Part shown: positions 28,217 to 38,677 of the stretch, in pieces
How positions within the stretch are numbered: the stretch's first letter is position 1
Layout: every line of letters begins with the position of its first letter
Source of the DNA: Stenotrophomonas hibiscicola ATCC 19867
GTDB taxonomy: Bacteria; Pseudomonadota; Gammaproteobacteria; Xanthomonadales; Xanthomonadaceae
NCBI RefSeq assembly: GCF_000382065.1
Contig: NZ_KB907501.1
Location: forward strand, 124,001 to 188,000
Direction: 5' to 3'
DNA: 64,000 nucleotides
The notes under the pieces: model-generated
Database searches by the model: none
Told to the model about the DNA's origin: nothing
Seen by the model: only the letters and a program-made list of their open reading frames with translations
Position numbers and translations under genes: made by a program

Positions 28217-31200
28217 TCAGCTTCGCGTCGACCGCTTGCCCGCTTTGCGCAAACGCTTGCCGGGCAGGCCCGGCAACGGCGCCAGCAGCGCCTGCACGTC
28301 TTCTTCGCTGAAGCGTGGCCCCGTAGCGCCGCCGCTTTCGAGAATGGCGTCGGCCAGCGTGGCCTTGCGCTCCTGCAGCTCGGCAATCCGTTCTTCGATG
28401 CTGCCTGCGGCGATCAGCCGGTAAACGAACACCGGCTGCTGCTGGCCGATGCGATGGGCGCGATCGCTGGCCTGGTTTTCGGCCGCCGGATTCCACCACG
28501 GGTCGAAGTGGATGACGGTATCGGCGGCGGTCAGGTTCAACCCGACGCCACCTGCCTTCAGGCTGATCAGGAATACCGGCACCTCGCCCTGCATGAAGCG
28601 CTGCACCGGCGTGGCCCGGTCCTGGGTGTCGCCGGTCAGGGTCACATAGGCCAAGCCCAACTGATCCAGTGCCTGCGCGATCAGCGCGAGCATGCCGGTG
28701 AACTGCGAGAACAACAGGATGCGCCGGCCCTCCTCGACCATCGACGGAAGCATCTCGCGCAGCAGCTCGAGCTTTGCCGAACCGGCATTGCGGGCGGGGA
28801 TGTCGCCCGGCAGCAGGCGCGGATCGCAGCAGACCTGGCGCAGCTTCAGCAACGCATCCAGTACCACGATGTGGCTGCGCGCCAGCCCGCTGCCGCTGAT
28901 GGCTTCGCGCACCTGCTTTTCCATCGCTGCGCGCACGGTTTCATAGAGATCACGCTGGCCGCCTTCCATTTCCACCGCGCGGGTAATGACGGTCTTGGGC
29001 GGAAGCTCTGAAGCCACCTGGTCCTTGCGCCGGCGCAGTATGAACGGACGCAGCCGTTGCGCCAGCAAGGTGGCGCGGCGGTGGTCGCTGCCACGTTCGA
29101 TCGGATGGCGCCAATGCTGGTTGAACTGTTTCTCGCTGCCTATCAGGCCGGGCAGCAGGAAGTCGAACTGCGTCCACAGCTCGCCCAGGTGGTTTTCCAG
29201 CGGCGTGCCGGTCAGGCACAGCCGGTGGCGCGCCTGCAGCGTGCGCAGGGCGATGGCCGCGCGTGACTTCGGATTCTTCACCTGCTGGGCTTCATCCAGA
29301 ATCAGCAGATGGTAGGTATGTGCCTGCAGCGCCTGCTCGTCGCGCCACAGCAGAGGGTAGGTGGTCAGTACAAGGTCGTGCCCGGGAATCGCCTCGAACA
29401 GCGTTTCACGTGCCGGCCCGTGCAGGGTCAGCACGCGCAGGCCCGGGGTGAAGCGTGCCGCTTCGCTCTGCCAGTTGTGCAGCAGCGAAGTGGGCACCAC
29501 CAGCAGCGCCGGACGGTCCAGGCGACCGGCTTCCTTCTCGACCAGCACATGCGCCAGCGTCTGCACGGTTTTGCCCAGGCCCATGTCATCGGCCAGCACG
29601 CCCCCCAGGCCCTGCTGGCGCAGGTACTGCAGCCACGACAGGCCTTCGCGCTGATAGGGACGCAGCGTTGCCACCAGCCCTGCCGGCGGCGGCACTTCGC
29701 CCAATGCGGGTGCCTGCATCAGCCGCTGCACCAGTGCCTGGGTGTCCTTGCGCCCGCGGAACTGCAGGCGCGCCGTGTCCTGCAGCGCCTGCAGGCGGCC
29801 ACGGTCAAGCACAGACAGGCGCAGCGGCGCGCCACGCTGGGCGAACAGGTCCGTCAACAGGGCCATGATCGGTTTCAGTCGTGCGGCCCGCAATGCCAGG
29901 CGCGTGTTGTCGCCCGCCGTCAACAGAATGTTCTCATCATCGCCGATGGCGTCCAGCTGGCCACGCATCCAGCGGGGATCGGACTGCAGCACCTGCTGCA
30001 GCAGCGGAACCATCGACACGTTGCGGCCTTCCACCTGGATGTCCAGGCCCAGGTTGAACCAGCCCGCATCCGCCGGGTCCGCCTGGATGTCCAGGTCGAT
30101 CTCATCCACCCGGGTGATGCGATGGCGGAAATCGTCGTCGGTCTCTACCTTCCAGCCCAAGGCTTCCAGGCGCGGTACGTCGTCCAGCAGGAACCGTGTC
30201 CAGTCATGGGTGCGCAGCTGGAACTGAGGTCCTGCGCCCTCCAATGGCGCCCGCGGCGCCGTGTCGCGATGCAGTCCCACCGTGCGCAGCTCGGCCTCGC
30301 GCCGTGATTCCTCGGCCAGGTCGCGGGGCAGCAGCGCAAGCTGGCCCTCCGGATCGTGGGCGAACAGGCTCGGATCATCCAGGAACCGCACGTGCTCGTC
30401 GTATTCGAAGGCCACGGTGGCGATATCGGCCCATTGCGAAGCGTCGCGGTGGCCAAGCCATGCCGGGCGGAACTCGATCGTATGCAGGCGCAGCACGGGG
30501 GTCATGGCGCTGATCTGCAGCGTAGGCAGTGTGTCGCCTGCACCGGGGCGCGGCAGCGCGGGGTCGATCTGTTGCAGCAGTTGCGCCACGATCGGTTCCT
30601 CATCGGGGAGCAGGTGGGGAAGGGCGAGGAACGCGTCCGCGTCCTCTGGCTTGACGTCCAGCAGGAGAAGGCCGACTTCACCGGAGACCGGATCCAGGTA
30701 ACCGGCACTAGATCCCAGTACGAGGCCTTCCGCATCGCCTTCCACGCTCAGTGCCGGCGCCAGCAGCAACCTGCCGTGAGTCGTCTCTGCGCTCCACCCC
30801 AACGTACCGCGACGTGGTGTGCCGGGCCTGGCTGGCACGCGATCATGCATGCCACATGACACCCAGCCATGCCCGCTGGACACGATCGACTGCAGGATCG
30901 TGCCGACGTCGAACCACTCCGGCGGTTTCACCGACTGATGCAGGGCCCACAGCTGCGCCACCGCGGCCAGGTCGGCCTGCGTCAGGTAGGCGGGCGGTTC
31001 CAGCAACAGCTGAGGGGTGATTTCCTGCCACTTGTCGAACTCGATCGTGTCGTCGAGGGCGTACTTGACGCGACGGAGCAGGATGGAAGGCCGGTGATTG
31101 AACGTGGACAGCTCGAAGATGATGCCGTTTCTACGTGACCGGGGAGGCTGGGCTCTGACGGACTGCCAGCGTGACAGCTGTTCCAGCAGTTCGCGGCGTG

Positions 31201-31534
31201 GCGACTGGACCGGTTCGTGCTCCGACGCTGGATCGTCATCGCCCAGGTCTGCTGCATCCAGCATGTGGGCGATCAGCACGGCCGCCACGTGCTTGCAGTG
31301 ATGGCCGACAGGGCACGAGCATTCACTTTGCAGGCGGCTGCGAGGATGGCGCAGGCTGGCTTCCAGATCGATTTCCACCCTGTAGGGATATCTGGCCGAG
31401 CCTTTCACTTCGGCGATGAGCATTCCACTGGTCAGATGCATGTTGCGGACGCCGGACAGGCAACGTTCGCTCTTTTCCAGTGTCCACGCGTCCATCCAGC
31501 GGAGCAGGTCTTCTTCGGTGTAGGTATGGGCCAT
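28217..31534 (-). CDS. SWIM zinc finger / SNF2 family DNA or RNA helicase
   Basis: A 1105-residue protein. A SWIM zinc finger (CxC-x5-CxH) lies at residues 72-82. The middle is a bacterial SNF2-associated region, and the C-terminal half is a Swi2/Snf2 ATPase with the motif I segment DDMGLGKT near 648, motif II DEAQ near 746 and motif [12 protein letters not shown] near the end. It resembles the HepA/RapA group and may remodel transcription or DNA-protein complexes. ATG at 31532-31534 was chosen over one 16 codons upstream because the extra sequence is low-complexity. It stands alone between xanA and the CoA-transferase genes. Its exact role is unknown. Confidence 0.88.
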   Translation of the reverse strand: MAHTYTEEDLLRWMDAWTLEKSERCLSGVRNMHLTSGMLIAEVKGSARYPYRVEIDLEASLRHPRSRLQSECSCPVGHHCKHVAAVLIAHMLDAADLGDDDPASEHEPVQSPRRELLEQLSRWQSVRAQPPRSRRNGIIFELSTFNHRPSILLRRVKYALDDTIEFDKWQEITPQLLLEPPAYLTQADLAAVAQLWALHQSVKPPEWFDVGTILQSIVSSGHGWVSCGMHDRVPARPGTPRRGTLGWSAETTHGRLLLAPALSVEGDAEGLVLGSSAGYLDPVSGEVGLLLLDVKPEDADAFLALPHLLPDEEPIVAQLLQQIDPALPRPGAGDTLPTLQISAMTPVLRLHTIEFRPAWLGHRDASQWADIATVAFEYDEHVRFLDDPSLFAHDPEGQLALLPRDLAEESRREAELRTVGLHRDTAPRAPLEGAGPQFQLRTHDWTRFLLDDVPRLEALGWKVETDDDFRHRITRVDEIDLDIQADPADAGWFNLGLDIQVEGRNVSMVPLLQQVLQSDPRWMRGQLDAIGDDENILLTAGDNTRLALRAARLKPIMALLTDLFAQRGAPLRLSVLDRGRLQALQDTARLQFRGRKDTQALVQRLMQAPALGEVPPPAGLVATLRPYQREGLSWLQYLRQQGLGGVLADDMGLGKTVQTLAHVLVEKEAGRLDRPALLVVPTSLLHNWQSEAARFTPGLRVLTLHGPARETLFEAIPGHDLVLTTYPLLWRDEQALQAHTYHLLILDEAQQVKNPKSRAAIALRTLQARHRLCLTGTPLENHLGELWTQFDFLLPGLIGSEKQFNQHWRHPIERGSDHRRATLLAQRLRPFILRRRKDQVASELPPKTVITRAVEMEGGQRDLYETVRAAMEKQVREAISGSGLARSHIVVLDALLKLRQVCCDPRLLPGDIPARNAGSAKLELLREMLPSMVEEGRRILLFSQFTGMLALIAQALDQLGLAYVTLTGDTQDRATPVQRFMQGEVPVFLISLKAGGVGLNLTAADTVIHFDPWWNPAAENQASDRAHRIGQQQPVFVYRLIAAGSIEERIAELQERKATLADAILESGGATGPRFSEEDVQALLAPLPGLPGKRLRKAGKRSTRS

Positions 31535-31692
31535 CAACGAGGGTGGGCCGGGCATGGGGCCGGCCATTGGCAGGGGAACCAAGCATTCTACGGAACCCAG
31601 TGCGATGCCCGTGCAATGCTGCGGCGCATCCAGGCCCTTCGCCGCCCTCCAGCTAGAATGCGGTCATCCTCAACGTGCAGGGTAGTACAGCA

Positions 31693-32424
31693 ATGCAGCA
31701 ATCGACTTCCACCGGCAAGCGCAGCAAGCGTTTCGCCAGTGCGGCGGAGGCCCTGCAAGGGGTGGTCGCCGATGGCCAGACGCTGGCCGTGGGCGGCTTC
31801 GGCCTGTGTGGCATTCCCGAGGCCCTGATCGCCGCGCTGCGCGACAGTGGCGCCAAGGGCCTGACCGTGATCTCCAACAATGCCGGGGTCGATGGTTTCG
31901 GTCTGGGCCAGCTGCTGGAAACCCGGCAGATCAAGAAGATGATTTCGTCCTATGTGGGCGAGAACAAGGAGTTCGAGCGGCAGTTCCTGGCCGGCGAGCT
32001 CGAGCTGGAATTCAACCCGCAGGGCACCCTGGCCGAACGCCTGCGTGCTGGCGGCGCAGGCATTCCGGCGTTCTTCACCGCCACCGGCTATGGCACAGTG
32101 GTGGCCGAAGGCAAGGAAACCCGCGAGTTCGATGGCAAGCACTACGTGATGGAAACCGCGCTGCGCGCCGATGTGGCACTGGTCAAGGCCTGGAAGGCCG
32201 ACGAGGCTGGCAACCTGGTGTTCCGCAAGACCGCGCGCAACTTCAACCCGGCCTGCGCGATGGCCGGCAAGGTCTGCATCGTGGAAGTGGAAGAGGTGGT
32301 GCCGGTCGGTGCGATTGATCCGGACCAGGTTCACTTGCCGGGCATCTATGTGCACCGCATCGTGCACAACGCGCATCCTGAGAAGCGAATCGAACAGCGC
32401 ACCATCCGCGCGGAGGGCAACTGA
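31693..32424 (+). CDS. scoA: 3-oxoacid CoA-transferase subunit A
   Basis: A 243-residue alpha subunit of succinyl-CoA:acetoacetate CoA-transferase, which activates ketone bodies. The CoA-binding glycine loop reads [10 protein letters not shown], followed by [14 protein letters not shown] at 31693 gives the family start; a TAGAAT box at 31654 is a possible -10 without a clear -35. It is followed by the beta subunit with one base between stop and start. Confidence 0.93.
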   Translation: MQQSTSTGKRSKRFASAAEALQGVVADGQTLAVGGFGLCGIPEALIAALRDSGAKGLTVISNNAGVDGFGLGQLLETRQIKKMISSYVGENKEFERQFLAGELELEFNPQGTLAERLRAGGAGIPAFFTATGYGTVVAEGKETREFDGKHYVMETALRADVALVKAWKADEAGNLVFRKTARNFNPACAMAGKVCIVEVEEVVPVGAIDPDQVHLPGIYVHRIVHNAHPEKRIEQRTIRAEGN

Positions 32425-32425
32425 C

Positions 32426-33058
32426 ATGGCGTGGACCCGCGATGAAATGGCGGCCCGTGCCGCCCAGGAACTGACCGATGGCGCCTACGTGAACCTTGGC
32501 ATCGGCCTGCCGACCCTGGTCGCCAACCACATTCCCGACGGCGTGGATGTGTGGCTGCAGTCGGAGAACGGCCTGCTCGGCATTGGCCCGTTCCCGACCG
32601 ACGCCGAGGTCGACGCCGACCTGATCAACGCCGGCAAGCAGACGGTCACCGCACGTGCGGGCGCCAGCTACTTCGGCAGCCACGACAGCTTCGCGATGAT
32701 CCGTGGTGGCCACGTCAACCTGGCCATCCTCGGCGCCATGCAGGTCACCGACAAGGGCGACCTGGCCAACTGGATGGTGCCCGGCAAGATGGTCAAGGGC
32801 ATGGGCGGCGCGATGGACCTGGTGGCCGGCGTGCAGCGCGTGGTGGTACTGATGGAGCACACCGCCAAGAACGGCGAGCACAAGATCCTGGCCGAATGCA
32901 CGCTGCCGCTGACCGGCGTGGGCGTGGTCGACCGCATCATCACCGACCTGGCGGTGTTCGACGTGACTGACAAGGGCCTGCTGCTGGTGGAGGCCGCGCC
33001 GGGTGTCAGTGATGACGAACTGAAGGAAAAAACGGGCGTGGCGTTCGCGCGCCGCTGA
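32426..33058 (+). CDS. scoB: 3-oxoacid CoA-transferase subunit B
   Basis: A 210-residue beta subunit. The catalytic Glu lies in SENGLLG (near residue 46), where it forms the CoA thioester, and [13 protein letters not shown] precedes it. It forms a heterotetramer with subunit A. A GC-rich hairpin with a short T-containing tail follows the stop. Confidence 0.94.
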   Translation: MAWTRDEMAARAAQELTDGAYVNLGIGLPTLVANHIPDGVDVWLQSENGLLGIGPFPTDAEVDADLINAGKQTVTARAGASYFGSHDSFAMIRGGHVNLAILGAMQVTDKGDLANWMVPGKMVKGMGGAMDLVAGVQRVVVLMEHTAKNGEHKILAECTLPLTGVGVVDRIITDLAVFDVTDKGLLLVEAAPGVSDDELKEKTGVAFARR

Positions 33059-33064
33059 CGTTCC

Positions 33065-33092
33065 GGGGCGGCCTTCGGTCGCCCCCCCTTTC
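33065..33092 (+). terminator. Hairpin terminator after scoB
   Basis: A GGGGCG/CGCCCC stem with a CCTTCGG inner loop at 33065-33085, then a pyrimidine-rich tail with few T. A weak or partial terminator. The AlkB-like gene starts 14 bases after it and may be served by readthrough. Confidence 0.55.
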
Positions 33093-33105
33093 CCTTGGGG
33101 CGCCC

Positions 33106-33693
33106 ATGCTGTTCCCCCACGACCTTCCCGATGCCGACGTCCGCCACCTCCCGGCCTGGCTGTCTCCCGCCGAGGCCGATGCCTTGCAGCGCGATCTGCA
33201 AGCCGGCGTGCCGTGGGAGGTGCATCGCATCCGCATGTTCGGCAGCTGGGTGGATTCGCCACGGTTGAGCTGCTGGATAGGTGATCCGCAGGCGCGCTAT
33301 CGCTACTCGGGGGCAGAATTCGTGCCGCACCCGTGGCCGCCGTCCCTGCAGGGCATGCGCGAGCGCCTGCAGGACGATGGCTTCGGCCGCTTCAACAGCG
33401 TGCTGCTGAACCGCTATCGCGGCGGCGGCGACTACATGGGATGGCACAGCGATGACGAGCCGGAGTTGGGTCCGGCCCCGGTGATTGCGTCGCTGAGTCT
33501 GGGCGCATCGCGTCGATTCCTGCTGCGCCGGCGCGATGATCCGGCGCGCAAGGCCGAGTACCTGCTCGGCCATGGCGATCTGCTGGTAATGGCGGGGCAG
33601 ACGCAGAGGTTCTACCAGCACGCGCTTCCGAAGATGGCGCGGGTGCAGGGTGAGCGGATCAACCTGACGTTCCGCTGGATTGCGCCGCGCTGA
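33106..33693 (+). CDS. AlkB-like 2-oxoglutarate/Fe(II) dioxygenase
   Basis: A 195-residue enzyme. The iron site begins with HSDDE (HxD), and the 2-oxoglutarate Arg lies in RINLTFRW near the end, preceded by QRFYQH with the distal His. Closest in layout to AlkB homologues of the ALKBH2/3 type that remove alkyl groups from nucleic acid bases. The end is only four bases from the convergent lipoprotein gene. Confidence 0.87.
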   Translation: MLFPHDLPDADVRHLPAWLSPAEADALQRDLQAGVPWEVHRIRMFGSWVDSPRLSCWIGDPQARYRYSGAEFVPHPWPPSLQGMRERLQDDGFGRFNSVLLNRYRGGGDYMGWHSDDEPELGPAPVIASLSLGASRRFLLRRRDDPARKAEYLLGHGDLLVMAGQTQRFYQHALPKMARVQGERINLTFRWIAPR

Positions 33694-33697
33694 TCGA

Positions 33698-34339
33698 TCA
33701 GCGCGCGACGTTAGGCTGGTCGGCCTGCCCGCTCACCAGTGTCCACCCCACCACATCCTGCGCCAGCTGCTGCAGGCCACGTTCGAACGCCGCGGTCACC
33801 GCCGGTACGTCGGTGCTGCCGACCGGCTGCGCCTGGCGGAACGTACGGTCGGCCACCACGCGCTGGTCGGCGACGTGGATCAGCTTGGCGTTGACCTCGA
33901 TCACCACGGTCGGCGTGGCCTGGCCCTGGTAATCCGATTCGAAGCGGCGCACGTCGGTGGACAGCTTGTAGTCGGCACGGATGCCGGCGGTGCTGCGCGC
34001 CACGCCGCGGATGCGCCCGGAATCCTCGAAGCCGCGCAGCAGGGTGTCCTCGATCATGTCGGTGGCCGGCTGTGCCCAGCTGGCGCCCTTGTAGATTTCC
34101 ATCTGCGAAGGCGTCGGCCGCACATTGATGCGCGGGCTGTCGACCAGGCGCGCGGCGCTCGGCTTGGCCAGTACCAGCTGCCAGCTGGCCTGCGGCCACG
34201 CCGGGTCGGCCTTCACCTGCACGGCGGGCGAGTACAGCGTCACTGCGGTTTTCTCGCTGCTGCCAAGGATGGAGCAGCCGCCCAGCAGGGTGACCAGCGA
34301 AGCGGCCAGCAGCAGGCGCGGAAGGGGCATCGGGCTCAT
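33698..34339 (-). CDS. ABC-type transport auxiliary lipoprotein (PqiC/YmbA-like)
   Basis: A 213-residue lipoprotein. The signal peptide ends in the lipobox LGGC (about residue 22), followed by a domain typical of YmbA/PqiC, seen beside MCE transporters. It would be anchored in the outer membrane and connect the MCE tunnel to it. The start is coupled to the MlaD-like stop through ATGA. It is the last gene of the four-gene operon. Confidence 0.85.
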   Translation of the reverse strand: MSPMPLPRLLLAASLVTLLGGCSILGSSEKTAVTLYSPAVQVKADPAWPQASWQLVLAKPSAARLVDSPRINVRPTPSQMEIYKGASWAQPATDMIEDTLLRGFEDSGRIRGVARSTAGIRADYKLSTDVRRFESDYQGQATPTVVIEVNAKLIHVADQRVVADRTFRQAQPVGSTDVPAVTAAFERGLQQLAQDVVGWTLVSGQADQPNVAR

Positions 34340-35262
34340 TTGGGTTCGAACTCCTTCGGTGCGTCGCGGCCCAGCAGGTAGCGCGCGGGGTTGTTCTCGA
34401 GGCGGTCGCTGACCCGGCGCAGGTCGCGGATCAGGCCGCGCAGTTCGGTCAGCGTCGGGCCGAGCTGGCCGAGGCCATCATTGGCGAAGCTGTTGATCGC
34501 GGCGCGGTTCTCGCCAAGGATCGAATCGGCGTTGCCGGCGGCCGAGTCGAGCTTGGCCAGGGTGGCATCGAGCTTGTCGATGATGCCCGGCAGCTGCTGC
34601 ACCAGGTTCCTGTCCAGGCGCTCGATGGTGCCGTTGGTGGTCTTCAGCGTGGTGTCCAGGCTGCGGGCGGCATCGCGCGCGCTGAGCAGCAGCGCCTGGG
34701 TACCCTGGTCGCGGTCGGCCAGGCCACCGCTGATGGTCTCCAGGTTGGCCAGCGTGGCGTTGATCGAGGCTACATTGCGGTCGCTGAGGATCTGGTCCAT
34801 GCGCTCGACGATGCGGTTGGCAACATCAGTGATGTTCTGCAGCGCCGACGGCGTGGTCGGTATGATCGGTGCCGGATCCTTGTTGACCGTGGTCAGCGCC
34901 GGCGACTGCGGCGTACCGCCGCTGAGCTGGATGATCGACGGGCCGGTGAGGCTGGTGATCGCCAGCTTGGCGCGGGTATCGGTCTTGACCGGCGTGGTCG
35001 AGTTCAGGCGGATGCGTGCGACCACCTGGCGCGGGTCGTCCGGCACCAGGTTCAGTTCGACGATCGACCCGACCGCGATGCCGTTGTACTGCACCGGGCT
35101 GCCCACCGACAGGCCGGTCACCGCCTCGCGGAACACCACGCGGTATTCCTGCCAGGTGCGGTCGGAAGAGTACTTGGCCGCCCACAGGCCGAACGCCAGC
35201 AGGGCCAGGCCGGTGATCAGGGTGAACGCGCCGATCAGCACGTAGTTGGCTTTGGTTTCCAT
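34336..35262 (-). CDS. MCE/MlaD family substrate-binding protein
   Basis: A 308-residue protein anchored by one N-terminal membrane segment (about 8-28). The MCE domain follows (about 38-120, with GLSVGSPVQYNGIAVG), then a long helical, repetitive C-terminal half typical of MCE proteins that form hexameric lipid tunnels. It would bind phospholipid in the periplasm. It starts three bases after the ATPase gene. Confidence 0.9.
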   Translation of the reverse strand: METKANYVLIGAFTLITGLALLAFGLWAAKYSSDRTWQEYRVVFREAVTGLSVGSPVQYNGIAVGSIVELNLVPDDPRQVVARIRLNSTTPVKTDTRAKLAITSLTGPSIIQLSGGTPQSPALTTVNKDPAPIIPTTPSALQNITDVANRIVERMDQILSDRNVASINATLANLETISGGLADRDQGTQALLLSARDAARSLDTTLKTTNGTIERLDRNLVQQLPGIIDKLDATLAKLDSAAGNADSILGENRAAINSFANDGLGQLGPTLTELRGLIRDLRRVSDRLENNPARYLLGRDAPKEFEPK

Positions 35263-35265
35263 GGC

Positions 35266-36093
35266 TCAGGCACTCTCGATCTGTTCGCCACGCGCGGCGC
35301 GCGCGCGGGGTCCGTGGAAGTATTCCTGGATCCACGGATGATCCAGTTTCTCGATTTCCGGGAGGGGGGCGTTGGCAACGACCCTGCGGTCGGCCAGCAC
35401 GGCCACGCGGTCGCAGATGGCGTACAGGGTGTCCAGGTCGTGGGTGATCAGGAACACGGTCAGCCCCAGCGCTTCCTGCAGGGTCTTGATCAGTCGGTCG
35501 AACGCGGCCGCGCCGATCGGGTCGAGGCCGGCGGTGGGTTCGTCCAGGAACAGCAGCGGCGGGTCCAGCGCCAGCGCCCGGGCCAGGCCGGCGCGCTTGC
35601 GCATGCCGCCGGACAGCTGCGAGGGCAGCTTGTTGATCGCGTCGGCGGGCAGGCCGGCCAGCTTCACCTTCAGCAGTGCCAGCTCGTAATGCCAGCGCTC
35701 GGGCAGTTCGCGGTAGTGTTCCTTCAGCGGCACCTGCACGTTCTCGCCCACGGTCAGTGACGAAAACAGTGCGCCGTCCTGGAACAGCACGCCGGTGTTG
35801 CGTTCGATGTGCAGGCGGCTCTCGGCGTCGTCGGCACGCGCGTCGCGGCCCAGCACTTCGATCTGGCCTTCGTCGGGCGTGCGCAGGCCCAGGATGGAGC
35901 GCATCAGCACCGACTTGCCGGTGCCGGAGCCACCGACCACGCCCAGGATCTCGCCGCGACGCACGTCCAGGTCCAGGTCTTCGTGCACGGTCTGGCTGCC
36001 GAAACGGTTGACCAGGCCGCGCACGCGGATGGCCAGCTCGTGGCCGTCGTCGTCCTGCATGGGAATGTCTTCGGGCGTCGGATGCGTGCTCAT
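35266..36093 (-). CDS. MlaF-like ABC transporter ATPase
   Basis: A 275-residue ATPase with Walker A GGSGTGKS, signature LSGGMRKRAGLARALA and Walker B LLFLDEPTAGLDP. The pattern is that of MlaF/Ttg2A ATPases, which drive lipid movement through the MCE complex. Start ATG 36093 follows the permease stop by one base; an in-frame Met 11 codons later is possible. Confidence 0.93.
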   Translation of the reverse strand: MSTHPTPEDIPMQDDDGHELAIRVRGLVNRFGSQTVHEDLDLDVRRGEILGVVGGSGTGKSVLMRSILGLRTPDEGQIEVLGRDARADDAESRLHIERNTGVLFQDGALFSSLTVGENVQVPLKEHYRELPERWHYELALLKVKLAGLPADAINKLPSQLSGGMRKRAGLARALALDPPLLFLDEPTAGLDPIGAAAFDRLIKTLQEALGLTVFLITHDLDTLYAICDRVAVLADRRVVANAPLPEIEKLDHPWIQEYFHGPRARAARGEQIESA

Positions 36094-36094
36094 G

Positions 36095-37216
36095 TCACCA
36101 GCCCATGTGCATGAACCACAACGCCGCGAAGGCGTCGATGATGATCACCAGCGAGATCGTCTGCACCACGCTGGAAGTAGTGCGTTCGCCTACCGACTGT
36201 GCCGTGCCTTCGACCTTCAGGCCTTCCAGGCAGCCGATCAGGCCGATCACCAGCGCGAACACCGGCGCCTTCGACAGGCCGACCAGCATGTGCCGCACCT
36301 CCATGGTCTCGTGCATGCGCGCGATGTACATCTGCGGCGGGATGTCGAGGTCGAACGCACCGACGGTGACGCCGCCGGCCAGGCCGGCGATCATCGCGAT
36401 GAAGGTCAGCAGGGGCAGGGTGACCAGCAACGCCAGCAAGCGAGGCAGCACCAGCAGGTCGACCGGGTCCAGGCCCAGCGTGCGCATCGCATCGATTTCC
36501 TCGCGCGCCTTCATCGCGCCGATCTGTGCGGTGAAGGCGCTGGCGGTACGGCCGGCCAGCACGATCGCGGTCAGCAGCACCGCGAACTCGCGCAGGAAGG
36601 CGATGTTGACCAGTTCGACCACGTAGATCTCGGCGCCGAAGTCGCGCAGGATGGTCGAGCCGAGGAAGGCGATCACCGCACCGACCAGGTAGGACAGCAG
36701 TGCCACCAGCGGCACCGCATCCAGCCCGACCTGCTCCATCTGGTGCACGGTGGCGGTAAGGCGGAAGCGGCGCGGTTCCTTGACCAGGCGGGCCGCCTTG
36801 ACCAGGTTCTCGCCGAGGAAACTGCACAGCGCCTTGATGTTGTGGCCTGTGGCATGGACGCTGACACCCAGCCGCTCCAGTGCCGCCAGCACGCCGAAGT
36901 CGCGCTTGGGCTTGGGCCGGTCGTCGGCGACTTCCTCGATGGTGCACACCAGCGCCTGGTGATCCGCGCGGAACTTCAGTGCGTCTTCGCCGAGGTCGGC
37001 GCGATGGGCCACGCGCAGCACCTGCAGCACGCCGGCCGAATCCATCTTCTCGATGGCGGTGGCATCGATGCCGGTCAGCGTGTCAGGAACGCCACGCAGG
37101 ACCTCGGCCGCGGCCAGCGCGGTCTTCAAGGTCCAGGTGCCGGACAGGCGGATCACGCCCGGATCATGGGCGTCCTGTTCGAGCTGGGGGGCGTGGTTCG
37201 GGGTCACTTGGGCCAT
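36095..37216 (-). CDS. MlaE-like permease with fused N-terminal STAS domain
   Basis: A 373-residue inner-membrane protein. Residues about 10-105 are STAS-like (MlaB-type), and the MlaE/YrbE permease domain follows (about 120-373) with GAVIAFLGS, FAVLLTAIVLAGRTASAFTA and GLDPVDLLVLPR. In E. coli MlaB and MlaE are separate proteins, here they are joined. The start at 37214-37216 gives a normal N-terminus; the frame stays open upstream but lacks family sequence. It is the first gene of the operon permease, ATPase, MCE protein, lipoprotein. Confidence 0.92.
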   Translation of the reverse strand: MAQVTPNHAPQLEQDAHDPGVIRLSGTWTLKTALAAAEVLRGVPDTLTGIDATAIEKMDSAGVLQVLRVAHRADLGEDALKFRADHQALVCTIEEVADDRPKPKRDFGVLAALERLGVSVHATGHNIKALCSFLGENLVKAARLVKEPRRFRLTATVHQMEQVGLDAVPLVALLSYLVGAVIAFLGSTILRDFGAEIYVVELVNIAFLREFAVLLTAIVLAGRTASAFTAQIGAMKAREEIDAMRTLGLDPVDLLVLPRLLALLVTLPLLTFIAMIAGLAGGVTVGAFDLDIPPQMYIARMHETMEVRHMLVGLSKAPVFALVIGLIGCLEGLKVEGTAQSVGERTTSSVVQTISLVIIIDAFAALWFMHMGW

Positions 37217-37308
37217 TCCGGTCGCAGCATAACCGTTCTGTATTGGCCATCGCGTCGAACTCGGATGAATTTCTCCGGTCAGGCCCCGCCTAGGTAATAC
37301 TACGGCGC

Positions 37309-38568
37309 ATGTCCGCAGATGCTCACACGATCCCCACGCCCCAGGCCACCTACGCGCAGCGGGTGGCCTTCGTTTCCGAGATCGCCGGACGCCTGCACAG
37401 CTATGGCACCACGGCCCAGCGCCTGGAAACGGCGGTGGTGGCACTGGCTCGCCAGCTCGACCTGGATTGTGAACCGTGGTCGAACCCCACCGGCATCATC
37501 CTCAGCTTCAGCGATCCGGCGCAGGCGATCGGCTCCAGTGACATCACCCGGGTGATCCGCCTGGCGCCCGGCGAGAACGACCTGCACAAGCTCAGCGTCG
37601 CCGACCATATTGCCGAAGAAGTGGCCAACGGCCGGATGAGCATCGCCCAGGGCCACACCGCGCTGCGCCAGCTGGACAAGGATCCGGGCCGGCGCGGCAA
37701 GCTGCGCACGATCCTCTCGTTCACCCTTGGCGCGGCCGGCGTGGCCGGCATGTGGAAGCTGCCGTGGCTGGACATTGCGACCGCCGGTGTCATCGGCCTG
37801 ATGATCGGCCTGCTCGGCATGGTCACCGACCGTCGCCCGGCCACCCGGGAAGCCGCCGAGGCACTGGCCGCGCTGTTGGCCGGCCTGGTCGCCACGCTGG
37901 TTGCGTCCTTTATTGGTGCGCTCAACCTCAACACGGTGATCATCGCCTCGCTGGTAGTGCTGCTGCCCGGCATGTCGCTGACCAATGCGGTCAACGAACT
38001 GGCCAGCCAGCACTGGGTATCGGGCACCGCGCGCTTTGCCGGCGCGCTGACCACCATCATGAAGCTCAGCGTCGGCGCGATGATCGCGGTGACCCTGGCC
38101 GACGTGCTCGGCCTGGACCCGGTGATCCGCGCGGCTCGGCCGCAGGGGCCGTGGGTGGAGTGGGGCTCGCTGCTGACCGCGGCATTCGCGTTCGCGATGC
38201 TGTTCAAGGCCAATCGTCGCGACTATCCGTGGGTGATTGCCGCCTCGGTGGCCGGTTATGCGATCTCCAAGTTTGGCGGCCACGCCTGGGGCGCGCCGGC
38301 CGGCATCTTCCTGTCGGCGATGCTGCTGACGGCCGGTGGCAATCTGTTCGGTCGTCTGGTCGGGCGTCCGGGCGCGATCATCCGCCTGCCCGGCATCATC
38401 ATGATGGTGCCCGGCAGCACCAGCCTGCGCGGCGTGCTGACCCTGGTCCAGCAGCAGGACGTGGGCGCCGGCCAGAGCGTGTTCCTTACCGTGCTCAACG
38501 TGGTGATGGCACTGGTGGCCGGCCTGCTGTTCGGCAATCTGCTGATGCCCGCCCGCAAGACTCTGTAG
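37309..38568 (+). CDS. Threonine/serine exporter family (ThrE-like) membrane protein
   Basis: A 419-residue protein. The cytosolic N-terminal half (about 1-140) has the ThrE family domain, with YGTTAQRLE. About ten membrane segments follow, with LLPGMSLTNAVNELA and IMMVPGSTSLRG. Members export threonine, serine or small peptides, but specificity cannot be read here. It is divergent from the MCE operon across 92 bases. The stop codon TAG is the TAG of a SMAG repeat. Confidence 0.88.
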   Translation: MSADAHTIPTPQATYAQRVAFVSEIAGRLHSYGTTAQRLETAVVALARQLDLDCEPWSNPTGIILSFSDPAQAIGSSDITRVIRLAPGENDLHKLSVADHIAEEVANGRMSIAQGHTALRQLDKDPGRRGKLRTILSFTLGAAGVAGMWKLPWLDIATAGVIGLMIGLLGMVTDRRPATREAAEALAALLAGLVATLVASFIGALNLNTVIIASLVVLLPGMSLTNAVNELASQHWVSGTARFAGALTTIMKLSVGAMIAVTLADVLGLDPVIRAARPQGPWVEWGSLLTAAFAFAMLFKANRRDYPWVIAASVAGYAISKFGGHAWGAPAGIFLSAMLLTAGGNLFGRLVGRPGAIIRLPGIIMMVPGSTSLRGVLTLVQQQDVGAGQSVFLTVLNVVMALVAGLLFGNLLMPARKTL

Positions 38569-38624
38569 AGCCGAGCCCATGCTCGGCTTCGGATATGGAT
38601 AGCCGAGCGTGGGCTCGGCTCTAC
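38565..38624. repeat. SMAG-type inverted pair overlapping the thrE stop
   Basis: Two facing copies, GTAGAGCCGAGCCC at 38565 on plus and its complement ending at 38624, form a long hairpin. The first GTAG supplies the TAG stop codon of the exporter gene. A bidirectional terminator follows directly. Confidence 0.85.
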
Positions 38625-38628
38625 AAAC

Positions 38629-38658
38629 AAAAAACGCCGGCTTTCGCCGGCGTTTTCC
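38629..38658. terminator. Bidirectional Rho-independent terminator
   Basis: A perfect 10-bp stem AAAACGCCGG/CCGGCGTTTT (38631-38640 and 38647-38656) with A runs on one side and T runs on the other. It sits between the convergent exporter and H-NS-like genes and would end both transcripts. Confidence 0.92.
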
Positions 38659-38677
38659 ATTGCATCCCGATCCGGCC

